Assembly: GCA_018064685.1 (NCBI GenBank)
Contig: JAGHUS010000035.1
Coordinates: 37,613 to 101,612, forward strand
DNA from: Bacteroidales bacterium
Lineage (GTDB): Bacteria; Bacteroidota; Bacteroidia; Bacteroidales; Bacteroidaceae
Reading direction: 5' to 3'
Length of the DNA: 64,000 bases
The notes under the pieces were generated by a model that did not search any database, had not been told where the DNA came from, and saw only the letters and a program-made list of their open reading frames with translations. Positions 47,299 through 56,751 of the stretch are shown here, in pieces (position 1 is the first letter of the stretch; every line of letters starts with the position of its first letter). Made by a program: the position numbers and the translations under genes.

Positions 47299-50200
47299 TT
47301 ATCTCACCGCAGTCTTCACGCCATTGATGATGTAGATGCCACGCTGGGTGGGACGGCCATTGAGCTTCACACCGTTGAGCGTGTAGATGCTAGCCTTCTC
47401 AAGGTCAGAGGCATTGATGTCGCGGATGGCATCCACCTTACCCTTGATGACGAGGATACCCTCGGCAAGGCGGTCGGTGTCCCACTCGTACTGAGGATCG
47501 AGGTCGAGTACGAGAGCTGTGCCCAAAGTGATCTTGTCGGCCGAGATGATCTGCAACTCAGTGCCTTCTGCCAGGTCGATGCCCTCCTTGAGGATGACCT
47601 TCAAGGTGCCGTTGAGTTTCAGCGTACCGATGTTGGTGAACTTGCTGTATGAAGACTTTGTCGACACGTAGGTCTGCATGGTACCGTTGACGGTGACATT
47701 CTTGCCAGAGAACTGCAGGTTACCCTGAGCGTTGCTCTCGGTGACACCACTGCGCAGCACACCGCCAGCAGCCACCGTAACACTACTGTTGGCCATCACA
47801 CCCTTACCCGAGAGGGTGGCATCCTTGGCCACGGTCAGCACACCGGTACCCAGCATGGGGTTAGTAGCCGTGGTGTTGAGCACCAACTCACCGGCATTGA
47901 CCTTACAAGCACCCGAGAACGAGCCCGAACCCTTGTGAGTCATCTTGCAAGAGCCCACCTTGTTGAAGGCAGTGATGTTGGCTCCGCCACGGTCGGTGAT
48001 GGTACCCTCGAAGGTGAAGTTCTTGTCATCGCTGTTACCGATATTATAGGTAACGGTGCCCGATACGGCTGACGAACTCTTGAAGTCGCAACCCGAGTTG
48101 GTGAGGTCACCCTTACCGGTGACAGCACCGATGGTCCAGGTACGTCCAGGCACGTTAGCCACGCCACAGCCTGCCGCAATGTCGAGGGTGGCATGAGGTG
48201 CACTTATCGACATATCGAGAGGCAACCAAACGTTGGTGTTAGCCTGCTTGATGGTACCGTAGAAGTTGCTCCAGTCACCCAGAATACGTACACGGCTGAC
48301 GGTGTTGCGAGCAATGATGTTGAATGTACCCTCGCCCGTCAGTTTGTTATTATACGCGATATAATAGGTATAGGTGAGGTTCCAGTTACAGGTCTTGCCC
48401 TTGGCGATGCTCATAGGCACGTCGGTATTGGAGGCATCATCCCAGATGGTGCTGTTGCCCGTTATCTCGATAGCCTTGGGCGAAGCACCGCCACCGATAG
48501 CCAGGCCGCCCTGTGCCAGGGTAAGCTTGTTGAGGTTTGCGTTGCTGGCCAGGAGGAAGAGCGAACCGGCACCCTTCTTGGTGAGCTGCGTACCGCTGAA
48601 TGAAGCGCTCATCTTGAAGTCGGCAGCATTGTTGATAACACCACCCTCGTCTGTCTTGAGCGTGATGGGAGAGGTAGTCTCCACTGCAGCTGTACTGTTC
48701 AGCTCAGCACCATTCTGCATGATAAACTTATTCGCGCCGGTGACACCACCCAGATTACCCGTCTCGCTGATGGCATTCGACAAAGCACTGACCACAGTGA
48801 CACCACCGCTCAGCGTGTTACCACCCGTGTAGAGGTTGTTGTTGGTCATTGTCACCTTGCCTGTGCCCTCCTTGACGAACTTGGCAGCGCCATCGATGGC
48901 ACCCGTACCCTGGAAGGTGTAAGCTGCGGTGTTATCTACAGTGAGCGTCTTGGGAATGACACTACCTACGATGTTGACAGTCTTGTTGGTGGCGTCGTCG
49001 TTGAAGATGACGTTGTCCTCCGAAACGAAGATAGTAGCCTCATCGCCAATCTTGAAGCTCTCGCTCTCGCCCAGATCCCACTTGTTGGTGGCACCCGACC
49101 AGATGACGGTACCCGCATCGCGCATGCCTACAATCTCGAGGATGAGTTTGCCGTCCTCGACATAAAGCAGTTTCTTGCTGGTGTCGAGACCCTCAAGCAC
49201 GATATTATCCAGCTTGCCGGTAATGTTACCCGAGATGGTACCGATGACGTACTTGCCAGGCATCATGGTCTTCTCGCCCGTCTTAAGATGGCCTACAACC
49301 TGGATGACAGGTGAGAGATAGGTGGGACCAGCCGTCAGCCATGCTGATGTGGTCTTGGCCTCGATGCTGAGGTTGGTCATGTTGATCTGGTCGGCTGTGA
49401 CATCGTCGGCAAAGAGGTCGACGATGATGCGCGAACCGAAGCCCAGGTTGAGGTCTCCCGTGGTGAGGCTACCCTTGCTGTCCTCGCCACCGGGACGGAT
49501 GATGCTGGCATAGTCAGCCTTGATGCTCTTGAACTCGCCACCGTTGCTGTTCAGTTCGGCAAAGCGGTTGAGCCAGAGGTCAGACTCCTTGAGTGTACCG
49601 TCGAAGTTGAGCACACCCGCCCAAATGTCGGTGTTGCCGGTATGCTTGAAGGCAGCCTTGGGCAGAGTCAGTACACCGTCGCCCTGCTTCACGAGTCGTG
49701 CATCGCCTGCCAAGCCACCACCTGCAACGGTGCAAGTATAGGTGGTGTAGGTGATCTTGGTATCCTTGGTGCTGCACTCGCTGGGCGCAGTACCCTGTAC
49801 CCAGGTAGGCACGTTGAAGACGAGCAAGTGAGGCTGAGCACCATCCTGCAATGTAACAGCCGAGTTGTTCGTCTCGCAGACAATGACATCCTTGCCGTTG
49901 TGGGCTGCAGAGATGCTACCGCCATTGACTACCTCCTCACGTCCGTTCATGGTGAGTGGAGGAGGAGCCTGCGTGATGCCATCGGTCTTGCCCAGGAAGA
50001 AGCTGGGATGAGGAGGCTGGTTGTAGCCACACATCTGCCATACCATGGCGTTGCGATACTGATGGTCGGCCCACAGAGTGGGGATGCGATAGGTGGTGCT
50101 GGTAGGCGTAGTGTAGATGCGTATGTTATTGTCGGGGGTGCGCATGATGATCTCCTCGCGCCAGTCGCCCAGGATGTCGCCCTGATAGCAGGGAGTAGCC

Positions 50201-51837
50201 TTGGTGTAGTTATTGGTGAGCGAACCAGCACAAGTGTAGATGGGTGTCCAACTACCGTACTTGGCTATTACACCAGGCGAGTCATTTAACTTCTCGCCGT
50301 TGAAGGTCTCAGAAACCAAGTCGCCATCCCAGTAGATGCGCATATTGCTGTTCACACCAGTTGCATCCAAGCCAGACACTTCGGCATTGGCCACGGTACT
50401 GATGGTGCCCCATGCCGTACCCAAGCCACCGGGGTACGCCTCGGTGAAGTTGCCTGCCATGGCACGACCTACGTCCTTACCGACATGCAGTGTCTGCGCA
50501 TAAATCTTGCTGGTTGTAGCATCGCGATAGTTGAAGCCCTGCTCGTCCTCGTTGCAGCAGAACTGCTCCTGGCCGTGTACATAAGGGTTGAGGTCGCCGC
50601 AATGCTGAGCATCGCCGTGGCCCAGCCCTGCGGTAGAGAGTCCCTTACCATTGTCGTCGATGACCATCGAACCGAAGACGATCTCATCACGTCCGTCCCA
50701 GTCGACATCGGCTATGGCAAAGTTGTGATAGCCCTGGCCCTTCCACGGACCGTTGGTGTTGTTATACCACTTCCAGCGCTGTGTCAGTTTATGAGTAGCA
50801 GGGTTCACATCGAGAGCCACCATCTTGTGACGGGTGTAGATACCACGAGCCAGGAAGATGCTGGGCTTGCGGCCATCCAGATAGGGAGCACCGAAAAAGA
50901 ACTTGCTGCTGCGATGGCCGTAACCGTCGCCCCAAGCCTTGTTCAGGTCGGTCTCGCCTGCCTCGAAGCGTGCCAAGGGGAAGTCGATGCACTGATAGAC
51001 CTCACCCGTCTCACCGTTGCAGTAAACGAGAAACTCCTTACCGTCATGTACGAACCAGTTGGTGCCACCACCTGTGGCAGCACGATAGTTGGTCCAACTG
51101 GTACCGTTCTGACCATTGGCACCTATGGTGTAGGTCTTGCCGTTGGCATAGTGGATGGTAGAACCTTCAGCCAGACGCATCACAGCCTCGGCCTTGCCAT
51201 CGCAGTCCCAGTCGTAGGCTACGATGTTCTGCTCATTGTTCTGGAAGTCGCCCATGTTCGGACCGCAGTTCACCCACCACAATCGGGTGCCGTCCAACTT
51301 GAGGCACTCGAAGATGCTGTACTCACCCGTCACCTTGCCGTCCACCGTAGGACCGGCCTTGGGATAGGACTGAGCAGCCTCGCTGTCGTTGTCGAACTTC
51401 ATCAATATCTCCAACTCGCCATCGCCATTCACATCGGCACAACAGGCATCGTTGGGAATAAGCTTACTGGCAATGCCTTCGTGGGTGAGTTTGATCTCTT
51501 TGTAACTCGTACTCCAGGGCTTCACGCTCTTGCTGGCATCCTGCTCCACGCCACGCACCACAGCCTTGATGGTGTAGGTGCTGCTGGTCGTACCAGTTTT
51601 GTCGGTGTAGTTAGAAACGCTGAGAGGTTCGGCGTTGAGCTTCGTGCCGTCACGATACACATTGTAGGTGACGTCGTAATACTCCTCGCCCAGGATGCGC
51701 CAATTCAGGTATACACCCGTCGCAGCCTTTTGGGCTACCAGTCCACGATCCAGCTTGTCAGCCACGCGCTGAGCCTGCATGGGCATCGTGCCCACCCCTA
51801 GCGCCACGGCCATTGCCAATAGGATTTTCTTTTTCAT
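47299..51837 (-). CDS. PL11-type rhamnogalacturonan lyase fused to autotransporter-type beta-helix repeats, with short C-terminal sorting-like tail
   Basis: VADKLDRGLVAQKAATGVYLNWRILGEEYYDVTYNVYRDG; DWREEIIMRTPDNNIRIYTTPT; VKEGTGKVTMTNNNLYTGGNTLSGG repeats; YTLNGVKLNGRPTQRGIYIINGVKTAVR. Confidence 0.88.
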   Translation of the reverse strand: MKKKILLAMAVALGVGTMPMQAQRVADKLDRGLVAQKAATGVYLNWRILGEEYYDVTYNVYRDGTKLNAEPLSVSNYTDKTGTTSSTYTIKAVVRGVEQDASKSVKPWSTSYKEIKLTHEGIASKLIPNDACCADVNGDGELEILMKFDNDSEAAQSYPKAGPTVDGKVTGEYSIFECLKLDGTRLWWVNCGPNMGDFQNNEQNIVAYDWDCDGKAEAVMRLAEGSTIHYANGKTYTIGANGQNGTSWTNYRAATGGGTNWFVHDGKEFLVYCNGETGEVYQCIDFPLARFEAGETDLNKAWGDGYGHRSSKFFFGAPYLDGRKPSIFLARGIYTRHKMVALDVNPATHKLTQRWKWYNNTNGPWKGQGYHNFAIADVDWDGRDEIVFGSMVIDDNGKGLSTAGLGHGDAQHCGDLNPYVHGQEQFCCNEDEQGFNYRDATTSKIYAQTLHVGKDVGRAMAGNFTEAYPGGLGTAWGTISTVANAEVSGLDATGVNSNMRIYWDGDLVSETFNGEKLNDSPGVIAKYGSWTPIYTCAGSLTNNYTKATPCYQGDILGDWREEIIMRTPDNNIRIYTTPTSTTYRIPTLWADHQYRNAMVWQMCGYNQPPHPSFFLGKTDGITQAPPPLTMNGREEVVNGGSISAAHNGKDVIVCETNNSAVTLQDGAQPHLLVFNVPTWVQGTAPSECSTKDTKITYTTYTCTVAGGGLAGDARLVKQGDGVLTLPKAAFKHTGNTDIWAGVLNFDGTLKESDLWLNRFAELNSNGGEFKSIKADYASIIRPGGEDSKGSLTTGDLNLGFGSRIIVDLFADDVTADQINMTNLSIEAKTTSAWLTAGPTYLSPVIQVVGHLKTGEKTMMPGKYVIGTISGNITGKLDNIVLEGLDTSKKLLYVEDGKLILEIVGMRDAGTVIWSGATNKWDLGESESFKIGDEATIFVSEDNVIFNDDATNKTVNIVGSVIPKTLTVDNTAAYTFQGTGAIDGAAKFVKEGTGKVTMTNNNLYTGGNTLSGGVTVVSALSNAISETGNLGGVTGANKFIMQNGAELNSTAAVETTSPITLKTDEGGVINNAADFKMSASFSGTQLTKKGAGSLFLLASNANLNKLTLAQGGLAIGGGASPKAIEITGNSTIWDDASNTDVPMSIAKGKTCNWNLTYTYYIAYNNKLTGEGTFNIIARNTVSRVRILGDWSNFYGTIKQANTNVWLPLDMSISAPHATLDIAAGCGVANVPGRTWTIGAVTGKGDLTNSGCDFKSSSAVSGTVTYNIGNSDDKNFTFEGTITDRGGANITAFNKVGSCKMTHKGSGSFSGACKVNAGELVLNTTATNPMLGTGVLTVAKDATLSGKGVMANSSVTVAAGGVLRSGVTESNAQGNLQFSGKNVTVNGTMQTYVSTKSSYSKFTNIGTLKLNGTLKVILKEGIDLAEGTELQIISADKITLGTALVLDLDPQYEWDTDRLAEGILVIKGKVDAIRDINASDLEKASIYTLNGVKLNGRPTQRGIYIINGVKTAVR

Positions 51838-51884
51838 ATTAATATAGGTTAGTATTTTGTTAGGTTAAAATTTTCAAGCGAAAG

Positions 51885-53255
51885 TTACAACAACTCGGGC
51901 AACTGGAACAACTTCGTGCCGTTGCTACCCTTTATCAGAATCGTGTAGCCCTCGAGTGGATTGGCCTTCAACTCTGCCTTCACCTCCTCAACGTCAGCAA
52001 AGGTACGTATCACGCAACCTTTCTCCCCTTCTGCAATAGTTGTCACTGCGCAGCCATTCTCCCCCTCGGGGGAGATGCCCGAAGGGCAGAGAGGGGCCGC
52101 AAGTCGGGCTACCTTCTCAAACTCACTGCCCACCAGCCATGCCTGTTCTACGCCGTTCTTGCCCAGCAGTGCCACAATGTTGCGATGCTCCTGCTCGCTG
52201 CCAGCACCCAGTTCGCGCATGTCGCCCAGAATGGCCATCTTGTTGGGCACGTCCATCATGCCGAAATTAGTCAGGGCGGCGGTCATGGACGAGGGGTTGG
52301 CGTTGTAGGCATCGACGATAAGCTTGTTCTTGCCCGTATCGCGGAACTCGCTACGGCTGTTGGTAGGAACATAGGCAGCCAGCGCGGCATCGATATCCTC
52401 GGCAGGCACGCCGAAGTACAGACCTACCGTCACGGCAGCACGTATATTGGCTATGTTATAGGCACCGACAAGGTGGGTCTGCACAGTGTGCCAAGGCATC
52501 TCATCGCCCTCGCGCCACTGTGCCACGAGAAACGAGGTGCAATCCTCGACACGCCCCTCGACATAGGCTATCACCTCAGCATTACGGCTCTCGGCCATTT
52601 GGCGCAGATCGTCGTCAAAAGCATTCAGGAACACCTTTCCACCCCGTTCAGCCAGGTCATCATACAGCTCACCTTTCGTAGCCTTCACGCCCTCGAACGA
52701 GCCAAAGCCCTCGAGGTGAGCACGTCCCACATTGGTGATGAGTCCGTAGTCGGCCTGCACCATCTTGCACAGGAAGGCTATCTCGCCGGGGTGGTTGGCA
52801 CCGGTCTCGACGACGGCCATCTCGTGCTCGGGACGTATGCGCAGCAAGGTGCGAGGCACACCGATGTGGTTGTTCAGATTGCCCTGCGTGAAGAGCGTGT
52901 TGTACTTACGGCTCAGCACAGCACTCACCAGTTCCTTCGTAGTGGTCTTGCCGTTCGTACCCGTAATCTGCAGTATGGGAATGCTGAGTTGCTGACGATG
53001 ATAGGCAGCCAGCGACTGCAGGGTGGACAGCACGTCGTCTACCAGGATGTAGCGCCTGTCACCCTCCACGGCATACTCCTTCTCGTCCACCACGGCGTAG
53101 GCACAGCCGGCCTCGAGAGCCGAAGCGGCAAACTTATTACCATCGAACGAAGCACCCTTCAAGGCGAAAAACATGTCACCTTCGCCACACTGCCTGTTGT
53201 CGGTAGTGACAACAGGGTGCTGCTGATATATCTCGTAAATATCTTCTATTCTCAT
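51885..53255 (-). CDS. murF: UDP-N-acetylmuramoyl-tripeptide--D-alanyl-D-alanine ligase
   Basis: ITGTNGKTTTKELV; NLNNHIGVPRTLL; DAYNANPSSM. Confidence 0.95.
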   Translation of the reverse strand: MRIEDIYEIYQQHPVVTTDNRQCGEGDMFFALKGASFDGNKFAASALEAGCAYAVVDEKEYAVEGDRRYILVDDVLSTLQSLAAYHRQQLSIPILQITGTNGKTTTKELVSAVLSRKYNTLFTQGNLNNHIGVPRTLLRIRPEHEMAVVETGANHPGEIAFLCKMVQADYGLITNVGRAHLEGFGSFEGVKATKGELYDDLAERGGKVFLNAFDDDLRQMAESRNAEVIAYVEGRVEDCTSFLVAQWREGDEMPWHTVQTHLVGAYNIANIRAAVTVGLYFGVPAEDIDAALAAYVPTNSRSEFRDTGKNKLIVDAYNANPSSMTAALTNFGMMDVPNKMAILGDMRELGAGSEQEHRNIVALLGKNGVEQAWLVGSEFEKVARLAAPLCPSGISPEGENGCAVTTIAEGEKGCVIRTFADVEEVKAELKANPLEGYTILIKGSNGTKLFQLPELL

Positions 53256-53412
53256 TGTTCCGTTATGTTGTTTATGCACATTTTGCGCAAAATAATCGCA
53301 CAAAAATACAAATAATATTATTATGTACGCGCGAAATTGTGCGTTTTTTCCGTTTAAATGAACAAAAATATAATATTTGCACTTTTATAATCATCCGTAA
53401 CAACATTTTTTG

Positions 53413-53420
53413 TAACTTTG
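53413..53420 (+). promoter_or_regulatory. -7 box TAACTTTG upstream of folP
   Basis: TAACTTTG in murF-folP intergenic region. Confidence 0.5.
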
Positions 53421-53476
53421 CAAAGATTGTGCTGACAAAGAGTCAACGTGACAGTAAGACAATTCAAAGAAGAACT

Positions 53477-54319
53477 ATGGCCACATCACTATGCATCAAC
53501 ATCCAAGGTAAACTACTTGACCTGAGCCAACCACGCGTAATGGGCATCCTGAACGTTACGCCCGACTCATTCTATGCCGAAAGTCGCAAGCAGAGCGACG
53601 AGGCCATCAGCCAGCGTGCCAACGAGATACTGCTCGAAGGGGGCGACATCATCGACCTCGGAGCCTATAGCAGTCGGTCAGGTGCAGCTGACGTATCGCC
53701 CGAGGAGGAGATGGAGCGACTGGGACGTGCCTTACGCATCATCCGCCACGAACACCCTCATGCCATCATCAGCATCGACACATTCCGAGCCAGCGTAGCA
53801 GAACGCTGCGTGTTGGAGTACGGAGCCGACATCATCAACGATATCTCGGGTGGCGAACTGGATCCCGATATGTTCCCCACCGTGGCACGGCTCAACGTGC
53901 CGTACATTCTGATGCACATGAAGGGCACACCCCAGAACATGCAGCAAGACACGCACTACGACGACATTACCAGCGAGGTGATGCAATACTTCGGACGCAA
54001 GGTGGACCAACTGCACGAGATGGGTGTCAACGACATCATCCTCGACCCTGGCTACGGATTTGCCAAGACGCTGGAGCAGAACTACGAACTGCTGCGCAAC
54101 CAGCACGTCCTGCACGAGCTGGGACTGCCCATACTGGTAGGCGTGTCGCGCAAATCAATGATTTACAAACTTTTGGGAGGCACTCCGCAAGACGCGCTCA
54201 ACGGCACCACCGTCCTGCACACCATCTCGCTGATGCAGGGTGCTCACATCCTACGTGCTCACGACGTCAAAGAGGCGGTTGAGGCAGTGCGAATATGCGG
54301 TTGTGCAGTAAGCGGTTAG
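53477..54319 (+). CDS. folP: Dihydropteroate synthase
   Basis: VMGILNVTPDSFY; IIDLGAYSSRSGA; GVSRKSM. Confidence 0.95.
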   Translation: MATSLCINIQGKLLDLSQPRVMGILNVTPDSFYAESRKQSDEAISQRANEILLEGGDIIDLGAYSSRSGAADVSPEEEMERLGRALRIIRHEHPHAIISIDTFRASVAERCVLEYGADIINDISGGELDPDMFPTVARLNVPYILMHMKGTPQNMQQDTHYDDITSEVMQYFGRKVDQLHEMGVNDIILDPGYGFAKTLEQNYELLRNQHVLHELGLPILVGVSRKSMIYKLLGGTPQDALNGTTVLHTISLMQGAHILRAHDVKEAVEAVRICGCAVSG

Positions 54320-54378
54320 CGGTTTTACGGTTATATGGTTTTACGGTTTTACGGTTATACGGTTATACGGTTTTAAGG
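54318..54378. repeat. Degenerate tandem GGTTTTAC/GGTTATAC repeat
   Basis: gcggttttacggttatatggttttacggttttacggttatacggttatacgg. Confidence 0.8.
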
Positions 54379-54439
54379 AAGTTCCACCGCGCAGCCTAAT
54401 TATGAATTATGAATTAAGAATTATGAATTAACCAAGCCC

Positions 54440-55219
54440 ATGTTTGAATCACTGAACATAAAGGACATCATCGACATACTGCTCACAGCTGTCATCCTCT
54501 TCTACTTCTACAAGGTGATGAGGGAGACCCGCTCTGTGCGCGTATTCTCGGGCGTTCTTATCTTCATTACATTCTGGATCATCATATCCAAGGTACTCGA
54601 GATGAAGCTCTTGGGCAGCATCCTCGACCAGTTGGTCAACGTGGGTGCCATCGCCCTCATCGTGCTTTTCCAGTCCGAGATACGCCACTTCTTCTACAAC
54701 CTTGGCACTCACAACAGGATGGGCAAGATACTACGTTATCTGCGTCCTGCCAACAAGAAGAACGGTGAGTACCGGCACAATCGCGAAGACATCTTCCCCA
54801 TTGTCATGGCGTGCCTGAACATGTCGAAACAAAAGCTGGGGGCACTCATCGTACTGCAGAACGAGTTGCCGCTGGGCGACTTCATCAACACTGGCGAACT
54901 CATCGATGCCCGCATCAGCCAGCGCCTTGTCGAGAACATATTCTTCAAGAACAGTCCGCTGCACGATGGTGCCATGATAGTTAAAGACGGACGCATCATG
55001 GCAGCAGCCTGCATCATGCCCACCTCGCACGACCTCGACATACCCAAGGAGTTCGGCCTGCGACATCGAGCCGCCAAGGGAACGAGCAACGAGACGGACG
55101 CCCTGTGCATCGTGGTGAGCGAGGAGACGGGCAACATCACCGCTGCCTACAAGAACACATTCAAGATGCGCGTCACCAGCGAAGAACTGGAGGAGATGCT
55201 CATGCGAGGAGAATTCTAA
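54440..55219 (+). CDS. cdaA: Diadenylate cyclase
   Basis: LFQSEIRHFFYNLG; SPLHDGAMIVKDGRIMAAACIMP; RHRAAKGTSNETDALCIVVSEETG. Confidence 0.95.
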   Translation: MFESLNIKDIIDILLTAVILFYFYKVMRETRSVRVFSGVLIFITFWIIISKVLEMKLLGSILDQLVNVGAIALIVLFQSEIRHFFYNLGTHNRMGKILRYLRPANKKNGEYRHNREDIFPIVMACLNMSKQKLGALIVLQNELPLGDFINTGELIDARISQRLVENIFFKNSPLHDGAMIVKDGRIMAAACIMPTSHDLDIPKEFGLRHRAAKGTSNETDALCIVVSEETGNITAAYKNTFKMRVTSEELEEMLMRGEF

Positions 55220-55261
55220 TCGCGCCACGCGCGAAGTGAAAAGTGAAAAGTGAATAATACT

Positions 55262-55375
55262 TTTAATACGAAAAATCGAGGAATCGAGGAATCGAAGAAT
55301 CGAGAAATCGACAACTCGAGAACTCGAAGAAACGACAACTCGAAAGCCCGATAATTCGATAACCCAAAAGCCATT
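55262..55375. repeat. Degenerate ~9-bp tandem repeat (GAAGAATCG family, second locus)
   Basis: aaaaatcgaggaatcgaggaatcgaagaatcgagaaatcgacaactcgag... Confidence 0.8.
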
Positions 55376-55479
55376 ATCCCGCCGAAAAAGCAAACGATAA
55401 CAACAATATAATTAACCTAAAAAACGCCCCTATAACTCTCTCCTCCCCTAGCGGAGGTCGGGAGGGGGACTTGAACATT

Positions 55480-56487
55480 ATGACATTAATGGAAAGTATC
55501 ATCGCTCGCGCCCAGAGCAACAAGCAGCGCATCGTGCTGCCCGAGAGCCTGGAGGAGCGTACCATCAAGGCTGCCGACATGGCACAGCGTGATGGTCTGG
55601 CCGACATCATCCTGATCGGCAACCGTGACGAGATCCTTGCCCTGGCCGACAAGCTCGGCCTGGAGCACATCAAGGACTGTACCATCATCGATCCCGCTAC
55701 CAGCGAGAAGACCGAGGAGTATGCACAGCTCCTCGCCAAGCTGCGCGAGAAGAAGGGCATGACCATCGAGAAGGCTCGTCAGCAGGTGCTCGACCCTCTC
55801 TACTTCGGCTGCCTCATCATCAAGAGTGGCGATGCTGACGGACAGATCAGCGGTGCCCTCTCAACCACCGGCGACACCTTGCGTCCCGCCTTGCAGATCA
55901 TCAAGTGCGCTCCTGGCATCAGCTGTGTCAGCGGTGCCATGCTGATGATTACCGACAAGCCCGAGTACGGCGAGAACGGCATCCTCGTAGTAGGTGACGT
56001 TGCCGTTACCCCCATGCCCGATGCCAGCCAGTTGGCACAGATTGCTGTCTGCACCGCTCAGACCGCCAAGTCGGTGGCTGGCTTTGCCGATCCCCGCGTA
56101 GCTATGCTGTCATTCTCGACCAAGGGCAGTGCTAAGCACGAAGTAGTAGACAAGGTTGTCGAGGCTACCCGTCTGGCCAAGGAGCTCGCTCCCGACCTGA
56201 AGGTGGATGGTGAGTTGCAGGCCGATGCCGCCCTCGTTCCCTCAGTAGGCGAGAAGAAGGCTCCCGGCTCGGACATCGCAGGTCATGCCAACGTCCTCGT
56301 CTTCCCCTGCCTCGAGGTGGGCAACATCGGCTACAAGCTCGTACAGCGTCTTGCCGGTGCCGATGCCATTGGCCCCATCCTCCAAGGTATCGCCCGTCCC
56401 GTCAACGACCTCAGCCGCGGCTGCTCGGTAGACGACATCTACAAGATGGTGGCTATTACAGCGTGCCAGGCGATGGATGCGAAGTAA
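55480..56487 (+). CDS. pta: Phosphate acetyltransferase
   Basis: IVLPESLEERTIKAAD; MTIEKARQQVLDPLYFGCLIIKSGDADGQISGA. Confidence 0.95.
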   Translation: MTLMESIIARAQSNKQRIVLPESLEERTIKAADMAQRDGLADIILIGNRDEILALADKLGLEHIKDCTIIDPATSEKTEEYAQLLAKLREKKGMTIEKARQQVLDPLYFGCLIIKSGDADGQISGALSTTGDTLRPALQIIKCAPGISCVSGAMLMITDKPEYGENGILVVGDVAVTPMPDASQLAQIAVCTAQTAKSVAGFADPRVAMLSFSTKGSAKHEVVDKVVEATRLAKELAPDLKVDGELQADAALVPSVGEKKAPGSDIAGHANVLVFPCLEVGNIGYKLVQRLAGADAIGPILQGIARPVNDLSRGCSVDDIYKMVAITACQAMDAK

Positions 56488-56489
56488 AG

Positions 56490-56743
56490 CCCCTCTCCCC
56501 AGCCCTCCCCCGAAAGGGGAGGGAGTAGTTACACTTGTACTTTGAAGAGAGGAAAGTACTTGGTCGGCATTACGATATTTCCTGACTCGTCAGAAAAAGC
56601 AACATTTGTAATTAGAGAAAGAGGAAAGCTGTTAATAACATTCTTATAAATTTCTAAAAGCGCCACCCCCTTTGGCGCACAAGTATTATAATATACTACA
56701 GTAACCACTCCCTCCCCTCTCGGGGGAGGGTTGGGGAGAGGGG
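56490..56743. mobile_element. 254-bp element with 43-bp terminal inverted repeats (40/43 matching) between pta and ackA
   Basis: CCCCTCTCCCCAGCCCTCCCCCGAAAGGGGAGGGAGTAGTTAC (56490-56532) vs reverse complement of 56701-56743. Confidence 0.8.
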
Positions 56744-56751
56744 CCTATAAT

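Noticed and set aside
50485-51801. 438-aa plus-strand ORF
   Set aside because: Antisense to the PL11 gene, which has clear family motifs; no independent support.
52185-53315. 376-aa plus-strand ORF
   Set aside because: Antisense to murF.
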